Source of the DNA: Vibrio tubiashii
GTDB taxonomy: Bacteria > Pseudomonadota > Gammaproteobacteria > Enterobacterales > Vibrionaceae
Assembly (NCBI GenBank): GCA_000775715.1
Contig: JRWQ01000002.1
Location: 37,734 to 101,733 of the forward strand
Direction of reading: 5' to 3'
DNA: 64,000 nucleotides
The notes beneath the pieces were generated by a model, which did no database searches, had not been told where the DNA came from, and worked only from the letters and a program-made list of their open reading frames with translations. Shown one piece after another: positions 26,718 through 36,107 of this stretch. Position 1 is the stretch's first letter, and each line of letters begins with the position of its first letter. The translations under genes and the position numbers were made by a program.

Positions 26718-26740
26718 CACCGCTAAAAAATGTACCGCTA

Positions 26741-26776
26741 AAAACAAAAATACCTAGCGCCTAAACGCTAGGTATT
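26741..26776 (-). terminator. Terminator between convergent DUF4156 and winged-helix genes
   Basis: An 11-bp perfect stem (AATACCTAGCG / CGCTAGGTATT, 6-base loop). On the minus strand it is followed by TTTTTGTTTT, so it acts best for the winged-helix gene; on the plus strand the T-run is weak. Confidence 0.85.
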
Positions 26777-26789
26777 GTGAATCGTAGTT

Positions 26790-27071
26790 CTAAAAGCCAA
26801 GGCTCGATGCGATATCTGTTTGCCTCTCCATTACCCACTGACTATCAAATGGGCCCCAATCAGACAACTGATAGTAACCATCATTGTGACGTCGACCATC
26901 TTGGACAAACATCAGTTCAATGCCAATGCCTGGCAACGCCTTTATTACGTCTTGAATAGTGCGTCGTGGCCAGCCTGTTTGCTCAATCAGTTTAGGCACA
27001 TTTGGGCGCTCTAGATTTTCAACCAGTAGTGCAAGATACAAGCGCCTCGCAAAAACAGGACTCAATTCCAT
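26790..27071 (-). CDS. Small winged-helix protein, function unknown
   Basis: A 93-residue protein. The segment ALLVENLERPNVPKLIEQTG followed by WPRRTIQDVIKALPGIGIEL has the pattern of a helix-turn-helix, and the following DGRRHNDGYYQLSDWGPFD looks like the beta wing. It therefore resembles a small winged-helix DNA-binding protein conserved in vibrios. There is no second domain for ligand sensing. The ATG at 27071 is preceded by AGGAGG (TACCTCCTAG on the plus strand), a strong ribosome binding site. It is convergent with the DUF4156 lipoprotein gene and divergent from yffB. Its target is unknown. Confidence 0.72.
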   Translation of the reverse strand: MELSPVFARRLYLALLVENLERPNVPKLIEQTGWPRRTIQDVIKALPGIGIELMFVQDGRRHNDGYYQLSDWGPFDSQWVMERQTDIASSLGF

Positions 27072-27298
27072 TGATACCTCCTAGTAATTTCTAGAGTCAT
27101 TATTTCTGTTTTACCCGCCAGTGTGTTGCGTTTGATCAAAAACTCTACGATCGCTAACTAGGTGAAACTGTTTTTTTTACGGAATGAATTATATCCATCA
27201 CACTTTTGTCTCACTCTCCACTTCCTGCTAGGATGCAGAAAACGCAATAAAAAACAACGAGGGCAATGCGCCCCAAAGTCACTTTCAAAGGTTCAACT

Positions 27299-27646
27299 AT
27301 GACAATTAAGATGTATGGCATCCCAAACTGCGACACAATAAAAAAAGCCAAAAAGTGGCTAGAAGCACAAGGGGTGGAGTACAGTTTTCACGATTACCGC
27401 AAGCAAGGAATCGACAAAGCACTAGTCGAAACATTTTGCCAACAGCTAGGTTGGGAGAATGTGCTCAACAAACGCGGTACGACCTACCGCCAACTAACTC
27501 AAGAGCAAAAAGACTCGCTCAACGAAGCTAACGCAATTGAACTGCTTGTTGAGCACCCTGCGATGATCAAACGCCCTATTTTAGTGTCAGGCGATGACTA
27601 CCATCTCGGCTTCAAAGCGGATCAATACCACGCCATTTTTTCATAA
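27299..27646 (+). CDS. yffB: ArsC/Spx-family protein YffB
   Basis: A thioredoxin-fold protein of 115 residues in the ArsC/Spx family. The N-terminal motif YGIPNCDTIKKAKKWLEAQG contains the single active-site cysteine where true Spx has CxxC; the C-terminal region LVEHPAMIKRPILV contains the cis-proline loop typical of the family. The ATG at 27299 is preferred over an upstream start at 27266 because AAAGG lies about 8 bases before it and the family begins there. E. coli YffB stands next to dapE, as here (21 bp upstream). YffB has been described as a glutathione-dependent thiol reductase candidate, but its cellular role is not established. Confidence 0.9.
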   Translation: MTIKMYGIPNCDTIKKAKKWLEAQGVEYSFHDYRKQGIDKALVETFCQQLGWENVLNKRGTTYRQLTQEQKDSLNEANAIELLVEHPAMIKRPILVSGDDYHLGFKADQYHAIFS

Positions 27647-27667
27647 TATTTAGTAAGGATTTCAAGG

Positions 27668-28801
27668 ATGACAGATAGCCCGACTCTGGCTCTCGCAAAA
27701 GACTTCATCAGTCGCCAATCAGTAACCCCGGAAGATGCAGGCTGCCAAGAGGTGATGATCAACCGCCTAAAAGCCCTAGGGTTTGAAATTGAAGTAATGG
27801 TGTTTGAAGACACAACCAACTTCTGGGCTCGTCGTGGTACTGAAGCGCCACTGTTCGCGTTTGCAGGACATACGGATGTCGTGCCAGCAGGCAACCCTGA
27901 TTTATGGGACACACCGCCTTTTGAGCCAACCATCAAAGACGGTTTCCTACATGGCCGTGGCGCAGCGGATATGAAAGGCTCACTAGCCAGCATGATCGTT
28001 GCAGTTGAGCAGTTCATTGCACAGCACCCAGAGCATAAAGGTTCGATCGGTTTTCTGATCACCTCTGATGAAGAGGGGCCGTTTATCAATGGTACGGTAC
28101 GTGTGGTTGAAACTTTAATGGCACGCGGCGAGAACATTGACATGTGTATTGTTGGTGAGCCATCAAGCACCGAAGTTGTCGGTGACGTAGTTAAGAATGG
28201 TCGCCGAGGTTCAATTACTGGCGATCTCTCCGTTAAAGGAATACAAGGTCACGTCGCCTACCCTCACTTAGCAAAAAACCCGGTTCATCAGTCACTACTC
28301 GCCATTCACGAACTGGCAACGACTGAGTGGGATAAGGGCAATGACTACTTCCCACCAACCAGTTTCCAAATCCCTAACGTACATGCAGGTACTGGTGCTT
28401 CGAATGTGATTCCTGGTGAATTTAACGTTCAGTTTAACTTGCGTTTTAGCACCGAACTTAACAACGATATGATTGTGTCGCGCGTAACTGAAACACTCGA
28501 TAAGCATGATTTAGACTACGACCTAAAATGGACATTCAATGGCGACCCGTTCTTAACAGATACTGGCGCACTGTTGGATGCGGTTGTCGATGCCGTAGAT
28601 ACCGTTAACCAAACCAAACCGGCGCTACTCACTACAGGCGGCACCTCTGACGGTCGATTTATCGCTCGCATGGGTGGTCAAGTAGTAGAACTTGGTCCGG
28701 TAAATGCGACAATCCACAAAGTGAACGAGTGTGTCAAAATTGCAGACCTAGAAAAACTGACTGATATGTATCAGAAAACACTAGAGAACTTATTAGTTTA
28801 A
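27668..28801 (+). CDS. dapE: DapE, succinyl-diaminopimelate desuccinylase
   Basis: A zinc-dependent amidohydrolase of lysine and peptidoglycan diaminopimelate synthesis; it removes succinate from N-succinyl-L,L-diaminopimelate. It has 377 residues, the normal length. The metal site is visible as [12 protein letters not shown] (histidine near 67), [14 protein letters not shown] (aspartate near 100), [11 protein letters not shown] (catalytic and ligand glutamates near 134-135), [11 protein letters not shown] and the late histidine in [12 protein letters not shown]. The lid/dimerisation domain lies between about 180 and 290. It follows yffB by 21 bp and precedes the M15 peptidase gene by 2 bp, so the three are probably one operon. 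Confidence 0.97.
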   Translation: MTDSPTLALAKDFISRQSVTPEDAGCQEVMINRLKALGFEIEVMVFEDTTNFWARRGTEAPLFAFAGHTDVVPAGNPDLWDTPPFEPTIKDGFLHGRGAADMKGSLASMIVAVEQFIAQHPEHKGSIGFLITSDEEGPFINGTVRVVETLMARGENIDMCIVGEPSSTEVVGDVVKNGRRGSITGDLSVKGIQGHVAYPHLAKNPVHQSLLAIHELATTEWDKGNDYFPPTSFQIPNVHAGTGASNVIPGEFNVQFNLRFSTELNNDMIVSRVTETLDKHDLDYDLKWTFNGDPFLTDTGALLDAVVDAVDTVNQTKPALLTTGGTSDGRFIARMGGQVVELGPVNATIHKVNECVKIADLEKLTDMYQKTLENLLV

Positions 28802-28803
28802 AC

Positions 28804-29478
28804 ATGACACCAGAGCAACTGACAGGCCAAACAACCAGCCATTTAGTTGAGACCGTTGTCGGCCAAAAAACGTTCTTGGTTCACCCTAAGGTGAGCCGAG
28901 ATCTGCTCGCGCTGAAACGGGCAGCCGCAGACGCAGGATTTAACCTTAATATCGCGAGTGGCTTTCGAGACTTTGACCGTCAGATGGCAATCTGGAACAA
29001 CAAGATGTCGGGGCAAACTGATATTTTGGACAGCAACAGCCAAGTGATGGATACCAGCCAACTACCTGAAGCAGATAAAATGTTAGCGATTCTGCGCTGG
29101 TCAGCACTACCAGGAGGTAGCCGCCATCACTGGGGCTGTGACTTTGATGTGTTTGACCGAGATAGCCTGCCTCTTGGTACCACTCTAAAGCTAGAGCCTT
29201 GGGAGTATCTGTCAGGTCATCAACACGCGTTTTATCTATGGCTGAAAGAGAATCTGACTCAGTATGGGTTCTTTTTCCCCTATGCCCTAGACAGAGGTGG
29301 AGTGGCCATCGAACCTTGGCACATCAGCCATAAATCAGTATCTGAGCAGTGTTTACAACAACTTGATGTCGCAACACTCGCGCAACAACTCAGACCTGCT
29401 TCCATATTGGGCAAGCAAACTGTGTTAATACAGCTTGAAAACATCTACAATCGTTTTATTAACAACATTACGAGATAA
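28804..29478 (+). CDS. M15-family peptidase (D-Ala-D-Ala/LD-carboxypeptidase type)
   Basis: A zinc peptidase of 224 residues in the VanY/M15B group. The zinc ligands are readable in SRHHWGCDFDVFD (histidine and aspartate, near 110-118) and EPWHISH (histidine near 172). FRDFDRQMAIW gives the conserved arginine/glutamine region. There is no obvious signal peptide, so it may act in the cytoplasm on recycled muropeptides, unlike secreted VanY-type enzymes. The start is only 2 bp after dapE, so it is coupled to a gene for diaminopimelate synthesis; that fits a cell-wall turnover role. Substrate specificity cannot be told from sequence. Confidence 0.88.
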   Translation: MTPEQLTGQTTSHLVETVVGQKTFLVHPKVSRDLLALKRAAADAGFNLNIASGFRDFDRQMAIWNNKMSGQTDILDSNSQVMDTSQLPEADKMLAILRWSALPGGSRHHWGCDFDVFDRDSLPLGTTLKLEPWEYLSGHQHAFYLWLKENLTQYGFFFPYALDRGGVAIEPWHISHKSVSEQCLQQLDVATLAQQLRPASILGKQTVLIQLENIYNRFINNITR

Positions 29479-29483
29479 ACGTT

Positions 29484-29645
29484 GTGTTAGACCTGCTTAC
29501 CAACCCTTGGGTTATCATTGTTATTGTCTTGAGCGTTGTAATAGGAAACATTGCGGCCCTCAAGTACACAGCCAATATGAAGTTTGGCCAGGCGAAGAAA
29601 AAGCCTAAAACGACAGATGAAAATTCAGATCAAGACCCGCAGTAA
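29484..29645 (+). CDS. Small membrane protein, DUF2897-like (53 residues)
   Basis: A short gene starting at a GTG 5 bases after the peptidase stop. The product begins VLDLLTNPWVIIVIVLSVVI (first residue read as Met) and continues GNIAALKYTANMKFGQAKKK, ending NSDQDPQ. It has one N-terminal membrane helix and a short charged cytoplasmic tail, the pattern of the DUF2897 family of vibrio and shewanella proteins as I remember it. The start has a weak Shine-Dalgarno, which suggests coupling to the upstream gene. The stop codon lies in the loop of the terminator hairpin at 29634-29658, so the operon ends exactly here. Function is unknown. Confidence 0.78.
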   Translation: MLDLLTNPWVIIVIVLSVVIGNIAALKYTANMKFGQAKKKPKTTDENSDQDPQ

Positions 29646-29658
29646 CGCGGGTCTTTTT
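29634..29658 (+). terminator. Terminator overlapping the DUF2897 stop codon
   Basis: GACCCGC (29634-29640) pairs with GCGGGTC (29647-29653), followed by TTTTT. The 6-base loop AGTAAC contains the TAA stop of the small gene. It ends the yffB-dapE operon. Confidence 0.92.
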
Positions 29659-29705
29659 ATATCAGTCGTAACAATTAGATGTTCAGGTACTTGGTGTGAT
29701 TAGTA

Positions 29706-30482
29706 TTATTTTAAGTGATCCCAAGAGATGTTAGAGACGAGTCGGCAATCATCACATTTAAAATAGAAGATATCGTGCACAGGTTCGTCGAGTAACCACT
29801 CACCACCACATTTCGGGCATTTACGGGCTTTCTCTTGATCAAGGCTTTGGCCACCGACACGGTACTGATAGTAGTAGGTCGGAACTTGAGTAATGTATTC
29901 AATTCGACCACGTAAATCCCAGCCACGCTTGAACAACACACTGTCGGTATCACAAATCTCATGCAAGGCAGCGTGTTCCGCTCGACAGCCACCGGCCATC
30001 TGGATTTCATCGCACGCTTGCCACTCTGTTTGCCATTTCACGACCGCTTTGTGATCGCCATTTAATGTCGGAGGATTACGATAAAGTGGGATGGGCAGTA
30101 AGGTTTCACCACTTCTCAGCGGCGAACAGGTATGGACATAAGTGGTGTACAACACCTGCCAGCTTGGCGCTTGATCTTCGGCCGCCTCTTCAGAATTGAG
30201 GTCTCGGCCGAGCAAACGCATTTTTGGCGCCAGCAGACTTGCCTCAGATAAGCGATTTAGACATACCTTAACAAAATCAGAGTGATAGCTTGGATGCAGA
30301 CTGTCCTGCTCAGGGCATACTACTCGAACAAAAAATTCGCCATCGCCCATCACAATCGGAAACTCTCGACCTAATACCTGACCATTGTAGCGCAGCGCAT
30401 CCATTAAACCGTTGATCGCCTTGTCGACAGCACTAACGGTTGTATTGTCAAAACACTCAAACTGGAGTTCTACAACATACAT
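29706..30482 (-). CDS. DUF2310 zinc-ribbon protein
   Basis: A 258-residue soluble protein of the DUF2310 family, found in vibrios and related marine bacteria; function unknown. The N-terminal part (MYVVELQFECFDNTTVSAVD) is a mixed alpha/beta domain. The C-terminus carries a zinc ribbon with two cysteine pairs, CPKCGGEW and CDDC (about residues 222-246). A third cysteine group in the middle (QACDEIQMAGGCRAEH) is conserved in feel but of unclear use. It lies 2 bp downstream of syd in the same direction, and the syd-DUF2310 pair is likely one transcript. It may bind protein or nucleic acid, but no direct evidence is visible. Confidence 0.85.
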   Translation of the reverse strand: MYVVELQFECFDNTTVSAVDKAINGLMDALRYNGQVLGREFPIVMGDGEFFVRVVCPEQDSLHPSYHSDFVKVCLNRLSEASLLAPKMRLLGRDLNSEEAAEDQAPSWQVLYTTYVHTCSPLRSGETLLPIPLYRNPPTLNGDHKAVVKWQTEWQACDEIQMAGGCRAEHAALHEICDTDSVLFKRGWDLRGRIEYITQVPTYYYQYRVGGQSLDQEKARKCPKCGGEWLLDEPVHDIFYFKCDDCRLVSNISWDHLK

Positions 30483-30484
30483 AG

Positions 30485-31030
30485 CTACACCGCTGGCTCT
30501 AAGTTAGCCAAAAACTCAGCGATGTCTTGTGCCAGTACATCACGTTTATCTGTACCTAAGCGCTCTAGAATAACGTTGCCTGTAATATTACAAATGGAAA
30601 CGACATCTAGCTCAGCGTCAGTCGCACCAATAAACACCGTTGGTTTTAGTTTCAATCGGCGCTGAGTCACCAAATGACCAAGAATGTTCTCTTGCAAGCG
30701 AACAAAATCTTCATCACTCCACACTTGCAGTAGCGTTAGCTCGTTACCTTGCCAAGTCGCGTCCATGTCCGCACTGTACTGAGAACCATAAAAAGTCTTA
30801 ATATCTTGGTGGAGCGTCAACTCAATACCATTTTCAACATTGGTAAAATCAGCAGCTTGCTCTCGTTGATAAGCTTGCCACTCAACAGCATCGTCTGTTT
30901 TTGCTTCAACACAAGGCGACACTAAGTCAACAAGCTCTTCGCTGCGCGGTAGATGGCCATGTGCATCAAGATAAGCCTGACGGTATTTTTCACTGAATGC
31001 GTGTAAAGCTTGCAGGGCATTGTCTGCCAT
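30485..31030 (-). CDS. syd: Syd, SecY-interacting protein
   Basis: A peripheral cytoplasmic protein that binds SecY and is thought to act in quality control of the Sec translocon. It has 181 residues from the ATG at 31030, which has GGAGA five bases upstream and fits E. coli Syd (181 residues); an earlier start at 31045 is open but unneeded. The family block [20 protein letters not shown] then [18 protein letters not shown] closely matches E. coli Syd ([37 protein letters not shown]). It is divergent from queF, the same neighbour as in E. coli, and 2 bp upstream of the DUF2310 gene. Confidence 0.95.
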   Translation of the reverse strand: MADNALQALHAFSEKYRQAYLDAHGHLPRSEELVDLVSPCVEAKTDDAVEWQAYQREQAADFTNVENGIELTLHQDIKTFYGSQYSADMDATWQGNELTLLQVWSDEDFVRLQENILGHLVTQRRLKLKPTVFIGATDAELDVVSICNITGNVILERLGTDKRDVLAQDIAEFLANLEPAV

Positions 31031-31112
31031 TTGATTCTCCAACATGAATAGTCGCTTTTAGGGACAGGATTGCGTAAAATTCTCGACATTCTAATAGAAA
31101 ACGAACAAAAGT

Positions 31113-31958
31113 ATGAGCAAATATTCTGACGCTAAAGAGCTTGCTGGTCTGACGTTAGGTCAAAAGACAGAGTATTCAAACCAATATGACCCAAACCTAC
31201 TGCAACCTGTTCCCCGCAGCCTGAACCGAGATGATTTGAATCTTGGCGATGCTCTGCCTTTTCAAGGTTGTGATATTTGGACTTTATACGAGCTCTCTTG
31301 GCTAAATGAAAAAGGGCTGCCTCAGGTTGCGATCGGTGAAGTCTCTATCCCTGCCACCAGCGCAAACCTTATTGAGTCCAAATCATTCAAGTTATACCTA
31401 AACAGTTTCAACCAAAGTCGTTTCGCGTCATGGGATGAGGTTGAGCAGACTTTAGCTAAAGATCTCTCTGCCTGCGCGGGTGAAGCTGTAACAGTGACCG
31501 TTCGCTGCGTAGAAGACTACACTGACTCTCTAATCGTCACTATGGATGGCGAATGCATTGATGAACAGGATATCGAAATCACCAGTTATGAGTTTGACCG
31601 CAACTTGTTAGCAGAAGCAGCATCAGAGCAAATGGTTGAAGAAACACTGCATAGCCATTTACTTAAGTCAAACTGCCTTATCACCAACCAACCTGATTGG
31701 GGCAGTGTCGAGATTCATTACAAGGGCAAACAGATCAACCGTGAATCCCTGCTGCGCTACCTAGTGTCTTTCCGTGAACATAACGAGTTTCATGAACAGT
31801 GTGTTGAACGTATTTTTACTGACATTATGGAATTCTGTCAGCCAGAGCGATTGACGGTCTACGCACGTTATACCCGACGTGGTGGACTTGATATTAACCC
31901 ATATCGTTCCAATGTAAGCCGTCAACCTAATCACAATCAACGCATGGCTCGTCAATAG
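31113..31958 (+). CDS. queF: QueF, 7-cyano-7-deazaguanine reductase
   Basis: A NADPH-dependent nitrile oxidoreductase that turns preQ0 into preQ1 in queuosine synthesis. It has 281 residues and is the long, two-domain (E. coli-like) form. The catalytic cysteine C188 and acid D195 stand in [17 protein letters not shown]. The NADPH-binding QueF motif lies in the first half at [17 protein letters not shown] (near 88-104), as expected for the long subgroup in which the halves are swapped. It is divergent from syd. I looked for a preQ1 riboswitch in the 67-bp gap upstream and saw none. Confidence 0.97.
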   Translation: MSKYSDAKELAGLTLGQKTEYSNQYDPNLLQPVPRSLNRDDLNLGDALPFQGCDIWTLYELSWLNEKGLPQVAIGEVSIPATSANLIESKSFKLYLNSFNQSRFASWDEVEQTLAKDLSACAGEAVTVTVRCVEDYTDSLIVTMDGECIDEQDIEITSYEFDRNLLAEAASEQMVEETLHSHLLKSNCLITNQPDWGSVEIHYKGKQINRESLLRYLVSFREHNEFHEQCVERIFTDIMEFCQPERLTVYARYTRRGGLDINPYRSNVSRQPNHNQRMARQ

Positions 31959-31969
31959 GAAGTCTCTTA

Positions 31970-34240
31970 ATGGTTAATGTACGTTGGAAGCCCTTTATCG
32001 GCGCCTTGTTGTTCCTTGTTGCAACGCCTATCTGGGCAAACACTCTATACTCATCGGCGCTGTTAAGTGAAGCAAACAGCCTGGTTAATATTGTTCCCGA
32101 GCAAGCAAAGCGACTAGCAACGAACTACTTAACTCAACGTACATTAACCGATAAGACGGAAAAGAGCCCGTCAGGGATTTCCCGCGATGAAGCCGACAAC
32201 CGAACACGTACTCCCGGTGGCACTATAGATGCGCTACGTATTCTGGCTCGCGCAGAAGCTAACTTAGGCAATGAACCTGAAGCTCTCAACATACTCAAAG
32301 AGGCAAAGCAACTGGCAACCGTCTATAAACTGCCATACTTGCTGATAGACCTAAAACTCGTCGAAACTAAGCTCAAATGGAATCTGAGTGGCAACTCGCA
32401 AGCTGCCCAACAGAGCATGAACGAAATCGAGCAAGAGTTTAGCCAAATTGAGAACCCACAACAGTTAGCTCGCGGCCTCAAGTATCGGTTGACCATGCTG
32501 AGAGCCGAAGTCGCCTCTACTGAAGGTAACTTGGAACTGGCCACTCAACTATATCAAGAGGCTAAGCCCTACGTAGACGAGTCTAAGTCTATCCATACCA
32601 TAATTGACTACCATACCACTGTAGGTAAGCAACTACTTGCAAACAAGAAGTACAATCTTGCCCTATCCGAATTACTGATCAGCTACTGGACCGCAATAGA
32701 GACTGACTCAGCGCGCCAACTCGCAGAAGTAAACCGTATTCTTGGCCAGCTTTTCTATGACCGTAAGGTACTCGATAAAGCCAATGATCACTTTTCTCAA
32801 GCCGCTGATTTTTATGACAACTATGAAAACTCACCCGCTCTTGCTCCGCTACTGAAACGCATGGGTGATATCTACTATTATCAAGGCAAATATAACCTCG
32901 CGTTGGTTCACTACTTTAACGCGATGGATCATGAGCGATTGCAGAACAATATCGAGAGCGTTATTGATATTCGAATCTCGCTCGCAGCAACCTATTTGAA
33001 CCTAGTAAATTTTCCTTTAACGGAGCAGTACCTAGAACGTGCCCAGGAACTTCTACAATATGCCGATATTCCAAAACTTAAAGCTTATGCATTACTGCTT
33101 GATGCAGGCCTAGCACGGCATAAGAAACTGCCGAAAAAGGTCATTGATAGCGCCACTCAAGCACTGGATATTGCAAAAGATATCCAAGACATCAGCATAC
33201 AAAAATCAGCATACAACATGTTGTATCTTGGTTACGAACTGAACGGTCAATACCAGCAAGCGCTGGACTACCTCAAACAGTACAACTCGCTGGCAACCAT
33301 TGAGCAGCAAGAGTTAGATCTGATCAGTGAAGATGCATTTCGTCAGCAAAAAGAGTTTGTTGAACAGACATTACACTTAAGCGGTCAGAAAAAAGAGCTG
33401 GAACAAACTCACCTTGAATATCGTAAGTTCCAAAAGATAACCTTTACCTTATTCGCTCTGTGCGCATTGTTGTTTGTCTTTATTCTTCGTCGAGGCCATA
33501 TCATCAGCGTACAAAAAGACGAGCTTGATGAGCTAAACGAAGATCTCTACACCCATTCACGTTCTGGGCTAAAAAACCTGCGCATGTTGAATGCTAAACT
33601 TCCAGCCTCACTGGAGGAGAGCAGCCATAAGTTTGAGAAATGGCATGTTGGTGAGTTGATTCACGAACCTCTTAACGACCGCCTACGTTTCGCCATGATT
33701 GATGTCCCATTTTTGCGCAACATGTATTTGCAACACGGTTACCAAGAGGGCTTGAAACTAGAGCGTGCATTTGGCGATTATCTGCAACAGCGAATCGAGC
33801 ATCCAGCACGTATTTATCACTTCTCTGACGCCAACCTTCTTTACATTGAGCCTAACAGTGAGCGCGACACTAACCCTGAAGAGTTGTTCGAAAAGCTCCA
33901 ACAGTGGATCTTAGAGTTCAAGCCGGATCGTTTGCTCAACCGCATCATTCGTATTGGTATGGCAGACTATCCTTTCCTACCAAGGGCGTATACTGCAATT
34001 AATGATAAGGAACTAGTTGATGTGCTACTAATGTCAACCAGTACCGCACGAACTTTGAGCATGAAAGAGAATTCTAGCCAATGGGTTTACTTGCGAGCGA
34101 TTGAAAACGCGCCGGCTGCAAGTTTAGCCACAGGTAATATCCGTAAGGCATGCAAGCATTCCATCAACCAAGGGCTAATTAAAGTCCACTCTTCTTTCAA
34201 GAATGAGGACAGCATCAAAAAACTGTTAAAAGATGAATAA
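31970..34240 (+). CDS. TPR sensor-like protein with degenerate GGDEF-like C-terminus
   Basis: A large envelope protein of 756 residues. A signal peptide (about 1-23, ending TPIWA) leads to a periplasmic part of about 460 residues full of tetratricopeptide-like repeats (for example LKRMGDIYYYQGKYNLALVH, near 300-320). One membrane helix follows (about 489-507, LFALCALLFVFIL) and a cytoplasmic domain of about 240 residues. That last domain has the general pattern of GGDEF domains (an ADY motif and the spacing of helices) but no G-G-D/E-E-F signature, so it is probably catalytically inactive or a divergent relative. The next gene is a diguanylate cyclase on the same strand. Ligand and role are unknown. 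Confidence 0.7.
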   Translation: MVNVRWKPFIGALLFLVATPIWANTLYSSALLSEANSLVNIVPEQAKRLATNYLTQRTLTDKTEKSPSGISRDEADNRTRTPGGTIDALRILARAEANLGNEPEALNILKEAKQLATVYKLPYLLIDLKLVETKLKWNLSGNSQAAQQSMNEIEQEFSQIENPQQLARGLKYRLTMLRAEVASTEGNLELATQLYQEAKPYVDESKSIHTIIDYHTTVGKQLLANKKYNLALSELLISYWTAIETDSARQLAEVNRILGQLFYDRKVLDKANDHFSQAADFYDNYENSPALAPLLKRMGDIYYYQGKYNLALVHYFNAMDHERLQNNIESVIDIRISLAATYLNLVNFPLTEQYLERAQELLQYADIPKLKAYALLLDAGLARHKKLPKKVIDSATQALDIAKDIQDISIQKSAYNMLYLGYELNGQYQQALDYLKQYNSLATIEQQELDLISEDAFRQQKEFVEQTLHLSGQKKELEQTHLEYRKFQKITFTLFALCALLFVFILRRGHIISVQKDELDELNEDLYTHSRSGLKNLRMLNAKLPASLEESSHKFEKWHVGELIHEPLNDRLRFAMIDVPFLRNMYLQHGYQEGLKLERAFGDYLQQRIEHPARIYHFSDANLLYIEPNSERDTNPEELFEKLQQWILEFKPDRLLNRIIRIGMADYPFLPRAYTAINDKELVDVLLMSTSTARTLSMKENSSQWVYLRAIENAPAASLATGNIRKACKHSINQGLIKVHSSFKNEDSIKKLLKDE

Positions 34241-34339
34241 AAGCTAATCAATCAAACGTAGTAAATCGTGACGACCGTGATTTATTTGATATTATCGATA
34301 AATTACTAGATATAAGTTGAATCTCATTTAAGTTACTCC

Positions 34340-35905
34340 ATGGGCGTTATCGAACAAGATCTTCAGTCACAGCTGCATAACCTGAAATCTCAATTGGAAC
34401 AAGTTCGATTGACACAAAGGGATACCTCGTTCAAATTTAATAGAGAACAAAAGGTTCTTCAACGTGTTATCGCTTCACTAAGTAGTGCTTATCAATGTGA
34501 AAATCCGCGTCTACAAGCGGGGCTCACTGAGCTGATTCAAGCGATAGAACAACAACAAGACGTCAGCACCTTAATTCCGAAACTTGCAGTCTTAGAGCGT
34601 TTACTAAAACAACAAGGCTTGGCTATGGAACAACAAACCGAACATTTGGATTGCCAAATAAAGCATAGCGGTGAAACTCTGCTTCGCTTGACCGGACTAC
34701 CTGCGCGAATCAAGCGCGATCTGCGAGATCTGCTCAGTTATTCCAGTGGGCTTAAACACCCTCGTTCTGAGCAAGCCCTAAAACTCCTTAGTCTCTACGA
34801 ACGCTCGGTAAAAATCATCACGTCCAACCCTGATTACAGCGTAAACCAAGTCGCTGCTAGCTCAGACAGAGATCTCTTACTTCGCCTTTCCGAAGAGTTA
34901 CAGCACCTTATCACTGAGTTGGATTTCGAAGGTGAGTCTGGCGACCTACTGATAGATATCCGTACAAAGCTACTGGTTGGCGTCAACAGCCACGTCTTAC
35001 TGGAGCTGACCCTGCAAACACTGAAATTAGTGATTGAAGGGACACACTATGAGCGCAAAACTTCTGAACAATTCCTTGAGCAGGTCAATGCCTCACTCTC
35101 TACCTCGTTAAAGAGTGCTGCACAAAACTCACAACAATCCCACAGTTATTTTGCTCATCGTCAAGAGATGAACGATGAGCTGGAAGAATTGGTCGCAGAT
35201 ACGCAAGCTAAAGTCGCCAACGCAGAGAGCATAGAGTCACTGAAGCAACAGGTGAACCCACTACTGACCCAACTGAACTCTCTATCTGAGCGATTGAAAC
35301 ACGCGGAGCAACGTGAGCAGGCTCTACTAGAGCGCATGGACTATGGCAAAAACCAACTTGAAGCTCTGTTCGACATTACCCAAGACTACCGCCGCCGTTT
35401 AGAAGATCAGGCACAACGAATGCTGCTTGATCCACTGACCAAGGTATACAACCGCGCCGCGTTTGGTGATCGACTTGAGCTTGAATATCGCCGCTGGATA
35501 CGTGCTCAGCATACGCTGCGGGTAGTTATTTTAGATATTGATGGATTCAAAGCGATCAACGATAGCTTTGGTTACGCCGCGGGTGATAAAGCATTAAAAA
35601 TCATTGCTCGAACGATCCAAAAAGAGATTCGCGAAGTCGATACCGTTGCGCGCTTTTCTGGTGAAGAGTTTATTTTGTTGCTACCAGAACTATCAGACAA
35701 CAATGCGTATAGCACAATTCAGTCAATTCAAACTCAAGTATCTAAACTGCCGTTCAAGTTCCGCGATCGTAACCTGACCATTACCCTCTCCGCCGCAAGC
35801 ACCTCTTTTAAAGACTCTGACACCCCTGAAGAAGTGTTAGAAAGAATTAATCTTTGCCTCAACGAAGCTAAAACGCTGGGCAAAAGCCAACTCGTTTGGC
35901 GTTAA
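34340..35905 (+). CDS. Diguanylate cyclase with SGEEF active site
   Basis: A soluble GGDEF-family protein of 521 residues. The first 350 residues are helical, with glutamine-rich coiled-coil segments (for example LLTQLNSLSERLKHAEQREQ near 310-330), a typical dimerising signal input. The C-terminal catalytic domain (about 360-521) has LDPLTKVYNRAAF, the metal-binding ILDIDGFKAIND and an active site SGEEF (440-444) in place of GGEEF. An intact inhibitory site RxxD (R431-D434) stands five residues before it, where the product c-di-GMP should bind. SGDEF/SGEEF variants have been reported active in some proteins, so activity is likely but not certain. It follows the TPR protein by 99 bp. Confidence 0.88.
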   Translation: MGVIEQDLQSQLHNLKSQLEQVRLTQRDTSFKFNREQKVLQRVIASLSSAYQCENPRLQAGLTELIQAIEQQQDVSTLIPKLAVLERLLKQQGLAMEQQTEHLDCQIKHSGETLLRLTGLPARIKRDLRDLLSYSSGLKHPRSEQALKLLSLYERSVKIITSNPDYSVNQVAASSDRDLLLRLSEELQHLITELDFEGESGDLLIDIRTKLLVGVNSHVLLELTLQTLKLVIEGTHYERKTSEQFLEQVNASLSTSLKSAAQNSQQSHSYFAHRQEMNDELEELVADTQAKVANAESIESLKQQVNPLLTQLNSLSERLKHAEQREQALLERMDYGKNQLEALFDITQDYRRRLEDQAQRMLLDPLTKVYNRAAFGDRLELEYRRWIRAQHTLRVVILDIDGFKAINDSFGYAAGDKALKIIARTIQKEIREVDTVARFSGEEFILLLPELSDNNAYSTIQSIQTQVSKLPFKFRDRNLTITLSAASTSFKDSDTPEEVLERINLCLNEAKTLGKSQLVWR

Positions 35906-36107
35906 ACCCCACCTCGCAAGAACTCGTAGCCATATACGCAATGATTGATCTTTATATATCAATTAGTTAGGTTTATTATTTAGAAAAAGCTGCTAAGCTT
36001 AAAGGACGTTCGCTTAATTTCCCCCGATTTTTCGCGGCGAACATAGACAATAACAATAATGATATCTCACTCATTGTGAGAGCCGCTGTCTTGTCAAGGA
36101 GGTCACC

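Noticed and set aside
26719..26744. Two copies of ACCGCTAAAAA 15 bp apart after the DUF4156 gene
   Set aside because: Only two units in an A-rich stretch; may be chance duplication and has no associated structure.
31046..31112. Possible preQ1 riboswitch before queF
   Set aside because: The gap is short (67 bp), shared with the divergent syd gene, and shows no pseudoknot-like C-rich/A-rich pattern.
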